From NCBI RefSeq assembly GCF_015775515.1, contig NZ_CP065383.1, positions 1,612,001 through 1,676,000 on the forward strand: DNA of 64,000 nt, written 5' to 3'. Shown piece by piece: positions 52,166 through 62,722 of the stretch. The notes under the pieces were generated by a model. The model made no database searches, was not told where the DNA came from, and saw nothing but the letters and a program-made list of their open reading frames with translations. Position numbers and translations under genes: made by a program. Numbering within the stretch: position 1 is the first letter of the stretch; every line of letters starts with the position of its first letter. This DNA comes from Atribacter laminatus. Its GTDB lineage: Bacteria; Atribacterota; Atribacteria; Atribacterales; Atribacteraceae.

Positions 52166-53455
52166 TTGAAAATATTATTAATAGCGCCAGAGTCTAAAAG
52201 GGCGTCGAAAAAAAAGGCAATTCTTGTTCCTTTTCCGCAAGCAAGTCTTACCATAATAGCTGGTTTAACCCCAAAAGAACATTCGGTTACTATCATCGAT
52301 GAAAGACTGCATGAAATAGATTATGATGGTGATTATGATTTGATTGGCATAACTGTCATGACAGCAACTTCAATTCATGCTTATCAGATTGCCGATGAGT
52401 TTCGTAAAAGAAATAAAAAAGTTGTATTAGGTGGGATTCATCCTTCCTTTCTTCCTGATGAAGCGATCCAACATGCCGATTGCGTGGTTATCGGTGAAGC
52501 TGAAAACTTATGGAAAATAGTTTTAGATGATTTTCAGAAAGGTCAAATAAAAAAGTTTTATAAGAGCGAAGAACTCCCTTGTTTGACCGACCTTCCCCCA
52601 GCACGTTTAGATTTGCTTGGGAAAGGATACTTGCTTAAAAATGTTTTTCAAACAACCCGCGGATGTCCTCACAATTGTGGTTTTTGCTCGGTTTCTACAT
52701 TTAATGGAAGGCGTTACCGACACCGACCAGTTGAAAAAATAATCGAAGAAGTGAGCCGATGTCGCTCGAGGATGATTGGTTTTTTAGACGACAACATTGT
52801 TGGGAATCCAAAATACTCTAAAGAACTTTTTCGTGCTTTAATTCCTTTAAAGAAAAAATGGGTGAGTCAGGGAACTGTTAAGATGGCGGAGGACGAAGAA
52901 TTAATTAGCCTTGCCCAAAAATGCGGATGTATAAGTCTATTTGTTGGATTCGAATCGGTTAACGAAATGAATTTAGAAGAGATGCATAAGCAGTTTAATC
53001 CTATAGAAAAATACCAAAAATTAATTGATAATTTCCACCGGCATCATATTATGGTGGTAGGTTCCTTTGTTTTTGGTTTTGACAATGATGACTTGTCGGT
53101 TTTTGATGATACTCTGAAATTTATTGAAGATACCAAAATTGACTTTGCTACCTTCAATATCCTCACTCCTCTGCCTGGAACAGAGGTTTATGAAAAGTTT
53201 AAAAACTCCGACCGAATCTTTTCCCACGATTGGACCAATTATGATTTTTCTCATGTCGTTTATCAACCAGCTAAAATGACCCCGCAAGAGCTCCAATTTG
53301 GCCATAATGAATTATATCGAAAATTTTACACTCTTCCAAAAATAATAAAGCGAGCTTTTTGGAATTGGAGATACCTTGGTTACTTTTTACCGGCCAGTCT
53401 CTATTATAACTGGGTGTCAAGAAATCCGCATCAATTACCCAATTTGCATGATTAA
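52166..53455 (+). CDS. B12-binding-domain radical SAM protein
   Basis: 429 residues. The N-terminal ~130 residues form a cobalamin-binding Rossmann-like domain (KILLIAPESKR, SVTIIDERLHEIDYDGDYDLIGITVMTATSIHAYQIADEFRKRNKKVVLGGIHPSFLPDEAIQHADCVVIGEAE). The radical SAM core has CPHNCGFCSVSTFNG near residue 171, then GFLDDNIVGN and FNILTPLPGT. The C-terminal region resembles the DUF4070-type tail of such proteins. Members methylate or rearrange lipids, cofactors or hopanoids; the substrate cannot be predicted. It starts at TTG 52166 after AAAGGAGGAAACAA and overlaps the HAD gene by 8 bases. Confidence 0.9.
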   Translation: MKILLIAPESKRASKKKAILVPFPQASLTIIAGLTPKEHSVTIIDERLHEIDYDGDYDLIGITVMTATSIHAYQIADEFRKRNKKVVLGGIHPSFLPDEAIQHADCVVIGEAENLWKIVLDDFQKGQIKKFYKSEELPCLTDLPPARLDLLGKGYLLKNVFQTTRGCPHNCGFCSVSTFNGRRYRHRPVEKIIEEVSRCRSRMIGFLDDNIVGNPKYSKELFRALIPLKKKWVSQGTVKMAEDEELISLAQKCGCISLFVGFESVNEMNLEEMHKQFNPIEKYQKLIDNFHRHHIMVVGSFVFGFDNDDLSVFDDTLKFIEDTKIDFATFNILTPLPGTEVYEKFKNSDRIFSHDWTNYDFSHVVYQPAKMTPQELQFGHNELYRKFYTLPKIIKRAFWNWRYLGYFLPASLYYNWVSRNPHQLPNLHD

Positions 53456-54077
53456 GTCAGTTTTATTTGATCTTGATGGAACTTTAATTTTCGCCGAAAA
53501 AGCTATTATTAAGGGAATTCAAAAATGTTTTATGATGTATGAGTTAAATCCACCTGAAGAAGAAAAGATTCGGAAAACAATTGGCCTTCCACTGGCGGAA
53601 TCTTTTACAGTTTTACAATTCTCCAACCCTGAAGAAGGCGCCAACCTATATCGGGAATTTTTTTTAGAGCAGCCTGAAGATATTATTATTAATCCTGAAT
53701 CCTATAAACTCTTAGATCACTTGGTGAAAAGGAATATCCAGATTGGGATAGTTACTAATCGAAAGTTAGCAAAAAAATTGATTGACAAACTTCCCTTTCC
53801 CGTGCCATTTGATATTGTTATTGACCTTTCTTTGGGAATCCAGCCTAAGCCGTCACCAGAGGGTGTTTTATACGCTATAACTCAATTAAAAGTCTCTCCG
53901 CAAGAAGTTATTTTTGTTGGTGATACTCATTATGATATAATCGCAGGAAAATCTGCTGGGGTTAGCGTAGTGGGGTATTCTCAGGGAATACACGAAAGAG
54001 AAATCCTAAAAGAATTTCACCCTGATTGGATGATTGATTCTCTCAATGAAATTTTTACTATTCTTGAGAGGGCATGA
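53448..54077 (+). CDS. HAD-superfamily phosphatase (phosphoglycolate phosphatase-like)
   Basis: 209 residues. Motif I is LFDLDGTLI near residue 6 (nucleophile Asp), motif II IVTNRK near 100, motif III the lysine in KPSPEG near 146 and motif IV VGDTHYDIIAGKSAG near 164. A helical cap lies between motifs I and II. It removes phosphate from a small phospho-metabolite such as phosphoglycolate or a sugar phosphate. ATG 53448 overlaps the stop of the radical SAM gene (ATGATTAA), which implies co-translation and perhaps a shared pathway; the frame upstream to 53376 lies inside that gene. Confidence 0.88.
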   Translation: MIKSVLFDLDGTLIFAEKAIIKGIQKCFMMYELNPPEEEKIRKTIGLPLAESFTVLQFSNPEEGANLYREFFLEQPEDIIINPESYKLLDHLVKRNIQIGIVTNRKLAKKLIDKLPFPVPFDIVIDLSLGIQPKPSPEGVLYAITQLKVSPQEVIFVGDTHYDIIAGKSAGVSVVGYSQGIHEREILKEFHPDWMIDSLNEIFTILERA

Positions 54078-54320
54078 TTGAGAAGCTCATTCCTGATGCT
54101 CAAAATAAGCAATAAATCTAAACAGGAATTATATTTATTTCCTATTTTCGTATAAAAATAAAAAAGAAAGGGTATGATAATTTTTCAGCATATAAAAAAA
54201 GCGTTTAGAATTGCAACAACTCCTTGTTGCTCCCTTATTTAGTTCGTTTTATTCACATTTATTTGTTGAGATAAAGATCTTGACAAGCATGTTATATTAG
54301 TCGGAGGGTGTTTTGGATAA

Positions 54321-55409
54321 ATGAAAACGCTATTAGCTCTGGAAGATGGTCGGTGTTTTTGGGGACACTCTTTTGGATCAACCGGAGAGGCGTTTGGTGA
54401 AATTGTATTTAACACCAGCATGACCGGTTATCAAGAGATATTAACAGATCCTTCTTATTGTGGCCAAATTGTTACCATGACTTACCCTTTAATTGGAAAC
54501 TACGGTTTAAACTCAGAAGATGGAGAATCCTCGCAACCTCAGTTAGAAGCTTTCATTGTAAGAGAAAAAAGTCCTTTGTATAGCAATTGGAGAGCTGAAG
54601 AAAGTTTGGACGATTTTTTACTCCGTTACCGGATTATTGGAATGGAAAGGGTGGATACCCGAGCAATCACCCGCCACATCCGAGAAAAGGGAGCTTTGAA
54701 AGCAGTCATCTCTACCGAAGACCTCAATCAAGATTCACTGGTTCAAAAAGCCATACAAGGACCTCCCTTGGTTGGTGTTGACCTGGCTAAAGAAGTTACG
54801 ACCGAAGAACCTTATTACTGGCAATCAGAAGGTAATTACACCATAGCAGTGATAGATTTTGGTGTTAAATACAATATATTGAGGCAATTAGCCGCTCGTG
54901 GTTGTCGAGTGAAAGTTTATCCAGCTAAAACAACTGCTCATCAACTCATTAAAGACAACCCAGATGGTGTTCTTCTGTCCAATGGTCCAGGAGACCCGGC
55001 AGCTCTTCATTATGCTGTTGAATTCGTTCAGGAACTACTTGGGAAATTACCGGTATTTGGAATCTGTTTAGGCCATCAAATCATTGGTCAAGCTTTGGGT
55101 GGCAAAACCTATAAGCTCAAGTTTGGTCACCACGGCGGAAATCATCCTGTGAAAGATCTTATGGATGAAAAAGTCTATATTACTACTCAAAATCACAGCT
55201 TTGTGGTGGATATCAATACACTTCCTATGTCTGATCTTAAAATAACCCACATCAATCTCAACGATAATACATTAGCAGGGATAAAACATTGCAAATACCC
55301 TCTCTTTTCCGTTCAATTTCATCCAGAAGCAGCACCGGGTTCTCATGATACAACATATCTTTTTGATCAATTTGTCAAGATGATGGAGGAATATTGTGCC
55401 AAGAAATAA
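54321..55409 (+). CDS. carA: Carbamoyl-phosphate synthase small subunit
   Basis: Glutamine amidotransferase subunit supplying ammonia to CarB for carbamoyl phosphate, used in arginine and pyrimidine synthesis. 362 residues. N-terminal CarA domain ([47 protein letters not shown]), then a class-I amidotransferase domain with SNGPGDP, the nucleophile Cys in [18 protein letters not shown] near 252 and the His/Glu pair in QFHPEAAPG near 335. GGAGGGTG lies upstream of ATG 54321. Overlaps carB by 14 bases. No PyrR- or ArgR-type leader was recognised in the 240-base gap before it. Confidence 0.97.
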   Translation: MKTLLALEDGRCFWGHSFGSTGEAFGEIVFNTSMTGYQEILTDPSYCGQIVTMTYPLIGNYGLNSEDGESSQPQLEAFIVREKSPLYSNWRAEESLDDFLLRYRIIGMERVDTRAITRHIREKGALKAVISTEDLNQDSLVQKAIQGPPLVGVDLAKEVTTEEPYYWQSEGNYTIAVIDFGVKYNILRQLAARGCRVKVYPAKTTAHQLIKDNPDGVLLSNGPGDPAALHYAVEFVQELLGKLPVFGICLGHQIIGQALGGKTYKLKFGHHGGNHPVKDLMDEKVYITTQNHSFVVDINTLPMSDLKITHINLNDNTLAGIKHCKYPLFSVQFHPEAAPGSHDTTYLFDQFVKMMEEYCAKK

Positions 55410-58400
55410 TGATATTCATCGAATCTGCATCGTTGGTTCTGGTCCGATCACCATCGGTCAAGCATGTGAGTTTGACTATTCCGGCACTCAGGGCTGTAAA
55501 GCCCTAAAGAGTGATGGATATGAAATAATCTTGATTAATAGTAATCCGGCAACAATTATGACTGATCCAGAAATGGCTGATCGAACCTATATTGAACCAC
55601 TTATCCCCGAAGTGATAGAGAAAATTATTGCCCGGGAAAAACCTGATGCCTTTTTACCCACTTTGGGTGGGCAAACCGCTTTGAACCTCACTGTTCAATT
55701 GGAAAACCAAGGAATTTTTAAAAAATATGGCCTGAAAGTACTGGGAGCTTCTCCAGAAGCCATTAGTAAAGCGGAAGATAGAGAGTTATTCAAGAAAGCG
55801 ATGTTACGGGTCGGGATTGATGTTCCACAAAGCGACCGAGCTTATTCTCTTGATGAAGCAAAAGAAGTTGCTAATAGAATTGGATTCCCTTTAGTTATTC
55901 GACCAAGTTTCACTCTTGGGGGAACGGGGGGATCGATCGCTTATAATATTGAAGAATTCGAAAATCTCGCACAACAAGCTTTAGAAAGCAGCATCATTCG
56001 AGAAATATTAATTGAAGAGTCAGTTATTGGTTGGAAAGAAATTGAATTGGAGGTAATGCGTGATTCCAAAGATAATGTCGTAGTTATTTGTTCAATTGAA
56101 AATTTTGATCCCATGGGAATACACACTGGAGATAGCATTACCATTGCACCGGCTCAAACGCTTACTGATAAAGAATATCAACATCTTCGTGATTTATCCA
56201 TACGTGCCATTCGAGAAATTGGAGTGGCGAGTGGAGGGTGTAATATACAATTTGCTCTGGATCCCTCCGATGGGAAAACGGTTATAATCGAAATGAATCC
56301 CCGAGTTTCGAGAAGCTCGGCCTTAGCTTCTAAGGCAACGGGATTCCCAATAGCTAAAATAGCTGCAAAATTAGCTGTTGGGTATACTTTAGATGAAATA
56401 CCCAATGATATTACCCGCAAAACTCCAGCCTGTTTTGAACCAGCTATCGATTATTGCGTCGTGAAAATACCACGGTTTACCTTTGAGAAATTTCCCGACA
56501 CTGAACCAGTATTGGGAATATCCATGAAAAGTGTTGGTGAAACCATGGCGATTGGAAGAAACTTCAAGGAAGCTCTTCAAAAAGGTCTTCGATCACTGGA
56601 AATTGGGAAATGCGGGTTGGAAGACCTTAAAAGCTGGAATACCCTTACCACTGAAAAAAAGCACTTTCTCCTTCGAGAAAAACTTCAAAAACCCAATCCC
56701 GATCGATTATTCTTTTTGAAAATGGCACTTAAGGAAGATGTTTCTCTGGAAGAGATTTATGCTCTCAGCTCTATTGACCCTTGGTTTATAAGACAGATAG
56801 ATGAGATAATCGAAATGGAAAAAAGTTTGGAAGGCTTAAGCTCTTGGGAAAACATCGATCCTGAACACTTGAGAAGGGCGAAAGAATTCGGATTCTCTGA
56901 CCGTCAATTGGCTGCCATTTGGAAAGAGTCAGAGTGGACTATGCGGGATTTTCGGTTAAAAAATGACATCAAAGCGGTATATAAGCAAGTTGATACCTGT
57001 GCTGCAGAATTTGAAGCTGAAACTCCTTATTATTATTCAACTTACGAAGAAGAATGTGAAGCCAACCCGAGTTCCCGAAATAAAGTAGTAATTCTGGGGG
57101 CAGGACCCAATCGTATTGGTCAGGGTATTGAGTTTGACTATTGTTGTGTTCATGCTACCTGGGGTTTGCGAGACCTTGGATACGAAACCATAATGGTTAA
57201 CAGTAATCCGGAGACGGTTAGTACTGATTATGATACCAGCGATAAGCTATATTTTGAGCCAGTTTTCTTGGAAGATGTATTAAATATCATTGATAAGGAA
57301 AAACCCATTGGAGTGATTGTTCAGTTAGGCGGGCAAACTCCTTTGAACTTAGCGAAGGATCTGGAAAAAGCCGGAGTTCCAATTTTAGGGACATCTCCTG
57401 AAAGCATAGATATCGCCGAAGACCGGGATCGCTTTAAAATTTTAGTAGAGCGATTAGGCTTAATTCAACCCAAGAATGGAGTATCAGTATCTTTCGAAGG
57501 TGCCCGAGAAGTCGCTTCCCAAATTGGTTTTCCGGTTATGGTGCGTCCGTCATATGTTTTAGGTGGGCGAGCTATGAAGGTGGTTTATAGTGAAAGTGAA
57601 CTTTTTGAATTTATGAATCAAGCCGTGGAGATTTCACCGGGTCATCCGGTTTTAATCGATAAATTTTTGGAAGATGCAATAGAAGTAGATGTGGATGCCA
57701 TCTGTGATGGAGAGACGACCGTTGTTGCCGGTATTATGGAACATATTGAAGAAGCCGGAGTACATTCGGGAGATAGTGCCTGTGTTATCCCTCCCTATTC
57801 TCTGAGTGATGAAATTGTTGATCAAATTAAAAAATTTACTCAAGCTCTAGCTCGGGAATTGAATGTTGTTGGACTTATGAATGTACAATATGCGGTAAAA
57901 GAAGATACGGTTTATGTGTTAGAGGTTAATCCACGAGCTTCAAGAACAGTACCTTTTGTGAGTAAGGCGACAGGAATTCCCTTTGCCCGGTTAGCATCAC
58001 AGGTGATGGTCGGTCGAAAATTATCGGAAATTGGTTTGAATCGTGAAATTGAAATCCGACATTTTGCTGTTAAAGAGGCAGTATTTCCTTTTAATCGGTT
58101 TCCTGGCGTTGATCCAATATTAGGTCCTGAAATGCGTTCCACAGGCGAAGTGATGGGTATAGATACTGATTTTGGAATGGCTTTCGCCAAGTCACAAATC
58201 GGAAACCAATCTCAACTTCCTCATGCCGGAAGGGTTTTCATTAGTGTGAAAAATCAAGATAAAAGAGGGGTTATTTATATAGCCAAAAAACTGGTTGATT
58301 TGGGATTTCAAATTGTTGCCACCAAAGGAACTGCTAAAGTATTAATGAATAACGGTATTACAGTTGAAATTGTTAAAAAGGTTGGAGAAGGCCGTCCCAA

Positions 58401-58644
58401 CGTGGTGGATTTTATTAAAAACCAAAAAATTGACTTGATTATCAATACCCCCTCGGGAGGACGAACTCAGGTGGAAAGTAGTTTTATTCGAAAGGAAGCT
58501 GTGATAAAAAACATCACCTATGTCACCACGCTTTCGGGAGCCGAAGCCACGGTTTATGCTATTGAGCGGCTTAAAAAATTTCCCATTCGAGTTCGTTCTA
58601 TTCAGGAGTATCATCAGGAAATATTAAAAACCCTATCAGTATAG
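55396..58644 (+). CDS. carB: Carbamoyl-phosphate synthase large subunit
   Basis: 1082 residues, the expected size. Two homologous ATP-grasp halves: the first begins [29 protein letters not shown] and makes carboxyphosphate/carbamate, the second begins [35 protein letters not shown] and makes carbamoyl phosphate. Each has the [15 protein letters not shown] / [15 protein letters not shown] nucleotide loop and [18 protein letters not shown] / [18 protein letters not shown]. The C-terminal methylglyoxal-synthase-like domain (about 945-1082) is the usual allosteric region. It starts at GTG 55396 after GGAGGAAT inside the carA end. Confidence 0.98.
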   Translation: MPRNNDIHRICIVGSGPITIGQACEFDYSGTQGCKALKSDGYEIILINSNPATIMTDPEMADRTYIEPLIPEVIEKIIAREKPDAFLPTLGGQTALNLTVQLENQGIFKKYGLKVLGASPEAISKAEDRELFKKAMLRVGIDVPQSDRAYSLDEAKEVANRIGFPLVIRPSFTLGGTGGSIAYNIEEFENLAQQALESSIIREILIEESVIGWKEIELEVMRDSKDNVVVICSIENFDPMGIHTGDSITIAPAQTLTDKEYQHLRDLSIRAIREIGVASGGCNIQFALDPSDGKTVIIEMNPRVSRSSALASKATGFPIAKIAAKLAVGYTLDEIPNDITRKTPACFEPAIDYCVVKIPRFTFEKFPDTEPVLGISMKSVGETMAIGRNFKEALQKGLRSLEIGKCGLEDLKSWNTLTTEKKHFLLREKLQKPNPDRLFFLKMALKEDVSLEEIYALSSIDPWFIRQIDEIIEMEKSLEGLSSWENIDPEHLRRAKEFGFSDRQLAAIWKESEWTMRDFRLKNDIKAVYKQVDTCAAEFEAETPYYYSTYEEECEANPSSRNKVVILGAGPNRIGQGIEFDYCCVHATWGLRDLGYETIMVNSNPETVSTDYDTSDKLYFEPVFLEDVLNIIDKEKPIGVIVQLGGQTPLNLAKDLEKAGVPILGTSPESIDIAEDRDRFKILVERLGLIQPKNGVSVSFEGAREVASQIGFPVMVRPSYVLGGRAMKVVYSESELFEFMNQAVEISPGHPVLIDKFLEDAIEVDVDAICDGETTVVAGIMEHIEEAGVHSGDSACVIPPYSLSDEIVDQIKKFTQALARELNVVGLMNVQYAVKEDTVYVLEVNPRASRTVPFVSKATGIPFARLASQVMVGRKLSEIGLNREIEIRHFAVKEAVFPFNRFPGVDPILGPEMRSTGEVMGIDTDFGMAFAKSQIGNQSQLPHAGRVFISVKNQDKRGVIYIAKKLVDLGFQIVATKGTAKVLMNNGITVEIVKKVGEGRPNVVDFIKNQKIDLIINTPSGGRTQVESSFIRKEAVIKNITYVTTLSGAEATVYAIERLKKFPIRVRSIQEYHQEILKTLSV

Positions 58645-58793
58645 ATTAGCAATTTAAATTAAAAAGAATCCTTATTTACAAAAACCTTAATCGATTCATT
58701 TTTATTGGGTATGCTGTTTTTTTGAAGAAGGGTAACTGTAAAAATTTCCTCTGATTATGGTAAACTGGTTTTATCTATTTGAGGAGGTGTGGT

Positions 58794-59492
58794 GTGAAAA
58801 CCTTTGGAATCATTGGGTGTTTTCTCCTTATAATTGGTTGCTTTTCTCTCTCGGTTTCAGCCCTTTCGATAAGAGGAGATGTTTTATGGAATGACCAGCC
58901 TTTATCTTTTTTGCTCATTGCAGAAGATTCCCGTTATGTATTAAAGATAGAAAATCAGCAGGATCAACTTTTGAGAGTTTTAGCTGATATGGAGGCTGAA
59001 GAATTATTTATAATTGATGATATGATGGAAGAGTATGCTTCGGTTCAGTCAAAGCAATTAATTTCCATTGTATCTTTGTTGGCTTTGGGAAAAGTCATTG
59101 GTGTAGAAGAAAGCTGGTTACAAGGAGAGCAGGTGAATTTTTATCAAACCGGTGAGAAAAAGGAATACGACCCCTTTGGTGAATGCCTTCAGCTTCGAGT
59201 GAATGATACCATCACTGGGATGTATTGGTCCTTCCAATTGGATAATCTATTCCTCCCAATTATAACTCCCATGCTTGAGAAGCTCATTCATGATGGTATC
59301 CACTTTCCTTTTTGGGAGTCAGTTGTCAAAATGAAAGGTTTTATCGTAGTGAACCAAAAGGACCAAAAAACTATTTATCGATTAATTGAAGTTGGGGATG
59401 TTCCTCTTGAATGGCAAAAAGAAGCTCAACATGGTGACTATGAGCAGAAAGAATGGATGGATTTTCTATCGCCATTTAAAGGGGGGAATTAA
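58794..59492 (+). CDS. Exported protein of unknown function
   Basis: 232 residues. The N-terminus MKTFGIIGCFLLIIGCFSLSVSALS is a secretory signal, either cleaved after VSA or, if LIIGC acts as a lipobox, lipid-modified. The mature part is acidic, with a lolA-like or outer-membrane-lipoprotein-sorting flavour of amphipathic beta strands (VLWNDQPLSFLLIAEDSRYVLKIENQQDQLLRVLADMEAEELFIIDDMMEEYASV), but I cannot assign it. GTG 58794 follows GAGGAGGTGTG; a TTG at 58779 lies in that site. It sits between carB and the oxidoreductase pair, 37 bases upstream of the latter. Confidence 0.7.
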   Translation: MKTFGIIGCFLLIIGCFSLSVSALSIRGDVLWNDQPLSFLLIAEDSRYVLKIENQQDQLLRVLADMEAEELFIIDDMMEEYASVQSKQLISIVSLLALGKVIGVEESWLQGEQVNFYQTGEKKEYDPFGECLQLRVNDTITGMYWSFQLDNLFLPIITPMLEKLIHDGIHFPFWESVVKMKGFIVVNQKDQKTIYRLIEVGDVPLEWQKEAQHGDYEQKEWMDFLSPFKGGN

Positions 59493-59529
59493 GCCAATTC
59501 TCTGAATACTGAAAGGGAGGAGAAATAAC

Positions 59530-61227
59530 ATGCCAGATATTACCATTACCATAGGAGGCGAAGCGGGGCAGGGTGTTCAAACTATAGGTGAGGTATTATC
59601 ACGGATTCTCATCCGCAATGGATTTTATGTTTTTTCGATTCAGGATTATCATTCCCGTATTCGAGGTGGGCATAATTCAGTTCAAGTTCGCTTTTCTGAT
59701 CAACCGATTCAAGCCATTGGTACTGATACGGATCTTTTAGTGTGTCTCAATCATGAAACTCAAGAAATCCACCAAACTGCATTAAAAAAAGATGGGATAA
59801 TGATAGGTACGATATCAAGCCCACCTTCACCCTCTTTACCTTCTTCAATGGTTTCAATTCATTTTAACGAAATGGCAAAAGAGCTGGGAAATCGAATTTT
59901 TGCCAATATTATAGCAGTAGGTGCTTTAATCGAGATTTTAGGGATCGATGAAAAAATTGCTGAGTTGTATCTGGAGGAAATTTTCCAAAAAAAAGGAAAG
60001 GATATCATTCGGCTCAATAAAGAAGCACTTGCCTTGGGACAAAAGGAGATCCGAAAACACCAAATCTCTCGAAAGTTTTTAGATAAAAGAAATGGGAGCC
60101 AGAATCCTGGAAAACTTTTTATTGTAGGAGGAAATGAAGCTTTAGGTCTAGGTGCGATCCTGGCAGGATGCACTTTTTATAGTGCTTATCCCATGACACC
60201 ATCAACTGGAGTTATGAATTTTATATCATCACGATCTAAAAAATACGGCATAATTGTCGAACAAGCTGAAGATGAAATTGCGGCGATTAATATGGCCATA
60301 GGCGCATCCTATACTGGTGCAAAGGCTATGACGGCCACTTCAGGGGGTGGCTTTTGTTTGATGGTGGAAGGTTTAGGGTTAGCGGCGATGACCGAAACTC
60401 CAATAGTTATTTTAGATGGTATGCGCCCCGGTCCTTCAACTGGTTTGCCGACCCGGACCTCCCAGGGTGATCTTGAATTTGTCCTCTCGGCATCACATGA
60501 TGAGTTTCCTCGATTTGTATTTGCTCCCCGAGATCCCCAAGATGCTATCGATACAATGATTCGTGCTTTTAATCTATCCGATCACTTTCAAGTTCCGGTT
60601 ATAATTCTTTCCGATCAATACTTAGCTGATAGTAACTGGACTTTTTCTCAAATAAAAGTGAACGAGAAACCCAAAAATACACAAACTGTAATCGGTGACC
60701 AAAACTACCAAAGGTATGTTCTGGCTGAATCTGGAATCTCTCCACGAGCCCTTCCTGGAATGAGCGAAGCTTTGGTTGTTGCCGATAGTGATGAACATGA
60801 TGAAATTGGTCATTTAACTGAGGATTTAGAACTAAGAGTTCAAATGCATCAGAAGAGAATGAAAAAAATTGAGAAAATGAGAGAAAAAACCCGGCCACCG
60901 GTTTATAAAGCCGGTAAAACCGCCACTATTGTCGGATGGGGTTCAACTTACGGAGTGTTGTATGAAGCAAGAGAGAAACTGGTAAATTTAGGAGTAGATG
61001 TCGGGTTGCTTCATTTTAACGATATTTATCCTTTATCAAAAGATATCCTCACTTTTATAAAATCAGTTCCCCAACCGGTTGTTATAGAGGGAAATTACCA
61101 AGGTCAACTGGCAAGGTTATTGGAAAGAGAAACGAAAATTCCCTTTAGTCTTCGTATTAACCGTTATGATGGAAGGCCCTTTTTTGTGAACGAGTTGATG
61201 AATCAAATTCGGGAGGTGCTTTCATAA
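59530..61227 (+). CDS. 2-oxoacid:acceptor oxidoreductase, fused gamma-alpha subunit
   Basis: 565 residues. Residues ~1-180 are the gamma domain (TITIGGEAGQGVQTIGEVLSRILIRNGFYVFSIQDYHSRIRGGHNSVQVRFS). Residues ~195-565 are the alpha (pyrimidine-binding) domain (FYSAYPMTPSTGVMNFIS, QAEDEIAAINMAIGASYTGAKAMTATSGGGFCLM, DGMRPGPSTGLPTRTSQGDLEF). This is the KorA/VorB-like type that oxidatively decarboxylates a 2-oxoacid to acyl-CoA with ferredoxin as acceptor. The alpha-end VIEGNYQGQLARLL is typical. Overlaps the beta-subunit gene by one base. 2-oxoglutarate is a likely but unproven substrate. Confidence 0.92.
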   Translation: MPDITITIGGEAGQGVQTIGEVLSRILIRNGFYVFSIQDYHSRIRGGHNSVQVRFSDQPIQAIGTDTDLLVCLNHETQEIHQTALKKDGIMIGTISSPPSPSLPSSMVSIHFNEMAKELGNRIFANIIAVGALIEILGIDEKIAELYLEEIFQKKGKDIIRLNKEALALGQKEIRKHQISRKFLDKRNGSQNPGKLFIVGGNEALGLGAILAGCTFYSAYPMTPSTGVMNFISSRSKKYGIIVEQAEDEIAAINMAIGASYTGAKAMTATSGGGFCLMVEGLGLAAMTETPIVILDGMRPGPSTGLPTRTSQGDLEFVLSASHDEFPRFVFAPRDPQDAIDTMIRAFNLSDHFQVPVIILSDQYLADSNWTFSQIKVNEKPKNTQTVIGDQNYQRYVLAESGISPRALPGMSEALVVADSDEHDEIGHLTEDLELRVQMHQKRMKKIEKMREKTRPPVYKAGKTATIVGWGSTYGVLYEAREKLVNLGVDVGLLHFNDIYPLSKDILTFIKSVPQPVVIEGNYQGQLARLLERETKIPFSLRINRYDGRPFFVNELMNQIREVLS

Positions 61228-62078
61228 TGTTTTCTTTTCGAAATCAGCTTGAAATTGCTTGGTGTCCAGGTTGTGGAAATTTTAACTTACTTACTGCTCT
61301 TTCTGAAGCGTTGGTGGAGCTTGGTTTAAAACCAAGTCAAGTGGTGCTGGTCTCGGGAATTGGACAAGCAGCAAAAGCCCCCCATTACATTCAAGCCAAT
61401 GTTTTTAACGGTCTTCATGGACGCTCGATCCCAGTTGCTTTTGGTATTCAATCAGTAAATCCTGAGCTTACCGTTATTGCTGAATCCGGTGATGGGTGCA
61501 TGTATGGCGAAGGTGGCAACCATCTTATCCATGCTATTCGAAGAAATCCAAATATTACAGTTATTGTTCATGATAATCAGGTCTATGGCTTGACCAAGGG
61601 ACAAGCCTCTCCAACTTCTGAAGCTGGGTTTGTCAGCAAAACCCAACCTCTAGGAACAGTATCGGAGTCTTTCCACCCCTTAGCTTTGGCTGTTTCTCAA
61701 AATGCTAGCTTTGTCGCTCGTGGTTTTGCCGGCGACAAAGAAGAGTTAAAGTCAATTTTCAAACAAGCCATTCAGTGGAAGGGGTTTTCTTTGGTGGACG
61801 TTCTTCAGCCATGTGTCACTTTTAATCGTATCAATACTTTTGGATGGTATAAAAGTCGAGTGTATTCTCTTCCCGAAGATTATGATCCTGAAGATCAAGT
61901 CGGCGCATTCAAAATATCTCTGGAGTGGGGAGATAAGATTCCTACGGGTATTATCTATCGTCATTCCAAACCGATATTTTCAGATCTGGTTTTTGAAAAG
62001 TTGGGTCGAAAAGAATTTCTTAACCCAACAAGGAATTACCAGTCAATTTTTGAAGATGAAAAACATGGGTTTGAGTAA
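61227..62078 (+). CDS. 2-oxoacid:acceptor oxidoreductase, beta subunit (TPP-binding)
   Basis: 283 residues. WCPGCGNFNLLTALSEAL at the N-terminus provides cluster-binding cysteines, VSGIGQAAKAPHYI follows, and the thiamine-diphosphate motif reads ESGDGCMYGEGGNHLIHAIRRNPNITVIVHDN (the GDG...NH pattern). It forms a heterodimer with the fused gamma-alpha protein. No separate delta (8Fe ferredoxin) gene is adjacent, as in other two-subunit enzymes. This enzyme needs TPP, which the thi operon helps to supply. Followed by a strong terminator. Confidence 0.93.
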   Translation: MFSFRNQLEIAWCPGCGNFNLLTALSEALVELGLKPSQVVLVSGIGQAAKAPHYIQANVFNGLHGRSIPVAFGIQSVNPELTVIAESGDGCMYGEGGNHLIHAIRRNPNITVIVHDNQVYGLTKGQASPTSEAGFVSKTQPLGTVSESFHPLALAVSQNASFVARGFAGDKEELKSIFKQAIQWKGFSLVDVLQPCVTFNRINTFGWYKSRVYSLPEDYDPEDQVGAFKISLEWGDKIPTGIIYRHSKPIFSDLVFEKLGRKEFLNPTRNYQSIFEDEKHGFE

Positions 62079-62093
62079 AAAGCAGGTCCTTCC

Positions 62094-62129
62094 TACGGGG
62101 AGATAGGAATCTCCCCGTAATTATTTTTT
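62094..62129 (+). terminator. Terminator of the oxidoreductase operon
   Basis: TACGGGGAGA (62094-62103) pairs perfectly with TCTCCCCGTA (62110-62119), six-base loop, followed by ATTATTTTTTC. Confidence 0.9.
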
Positions 62130-62130
62130 C

Positions 62131-62580
62131 TTAATGAAGAGCAGATAGGCACTTAATAACTGTAACTGGAATACAGGTCCTTTTAATAACATCAACCGTA
62201 ACACTTCCTAAGAATATACTGGCGAGTCCAGTTCTTCCATGAGTTCCCATAATAATCATGTCAACCTGGCTTTCTTCAGCAAACTTTACAATCTCTTCGG
62301 CAGGTTCTCCAACAAGAACTTCTAAAATTGGTTTTTTTCCCAGCTGGCATCCAGATGAGTTTTTATTGTATTCTTGCTGCATATCGTTTTGGATGGCTTG
62401 GATAACATTTTCCCAGGGATTTCCAGGTTCTGAAGTGAGTGCATTCACTTCACCCAAAGTCAGAATATGAGCTAAAGTAAGTTGGGCATCGAAAACCTTA
62501 CAAAAGAAAGCCGCATTTTGAATTGCCAGATCAGAAAATGGAGAAAAATCAGTTGGTACCAAAATGTGAGAGATTTTCAA
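62131..62580 (-). CDS. Universal stress protein, UspA family
   Basis: 149 residues, the usual one-domain size. N-terminal ISHILVPTDFSPFSDLAIQNAAFFC and the C-terminal ATP-binding loop IIMGTHGRTGLASIFLGSVTVDVIKRTCIPVTVIK (G-2x-G-9x-G-S pattern) mark the ATP-binding subgroup. TTG 62580 is chosen because GGGAGGGAACATTA precedes it and the domain begins there; the frame is open a further 105 bases upstream. Its target is unknown. Convergent with the oxidoreductase operon and divergent from the zinc-ribbon gene. Confidence 0.9.
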   Translation of the reverse strand: MKISHILVPTDFSPFSDLAIQNAAFFCKVFDAQLTLAHILTLGEVNALTSEPGNPWENVIQAIQNDMQQEYNKNSSGCQLGKKPILEVLVGEPAEEIVKFAEESQVDMIIMGTHGRTGLASIFLGSVTVDVIKRTCIPVTVIKCLSALH

Positions 62581-62722
62581 ATAATGTTCCCTCCCTCTTT
62601 TTTTCAACAGATTAACCTTTACCCAGAGAAAAAGCAAGATATTTCTCCTGGGAAGTGGATAAAAATATGCTAAAATGACAAGCAAAATAGAGCCGGTGAT
62701 AATGGTACTGGAGGGAGAGGTA

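Noticed and set aside
54201-54235. GCAACAA/TTGTTGC hairpin before carA as an attenuator
   Set aside because: The T-tract is poor and there is no alternative antiterminator or PyrR-type motif.
54280-54298. TTGACA plus TATATT before carA as a promoter
   Set aside because: The spacing is only 7 bases, far from the 16-18 required. No other good pair was found.
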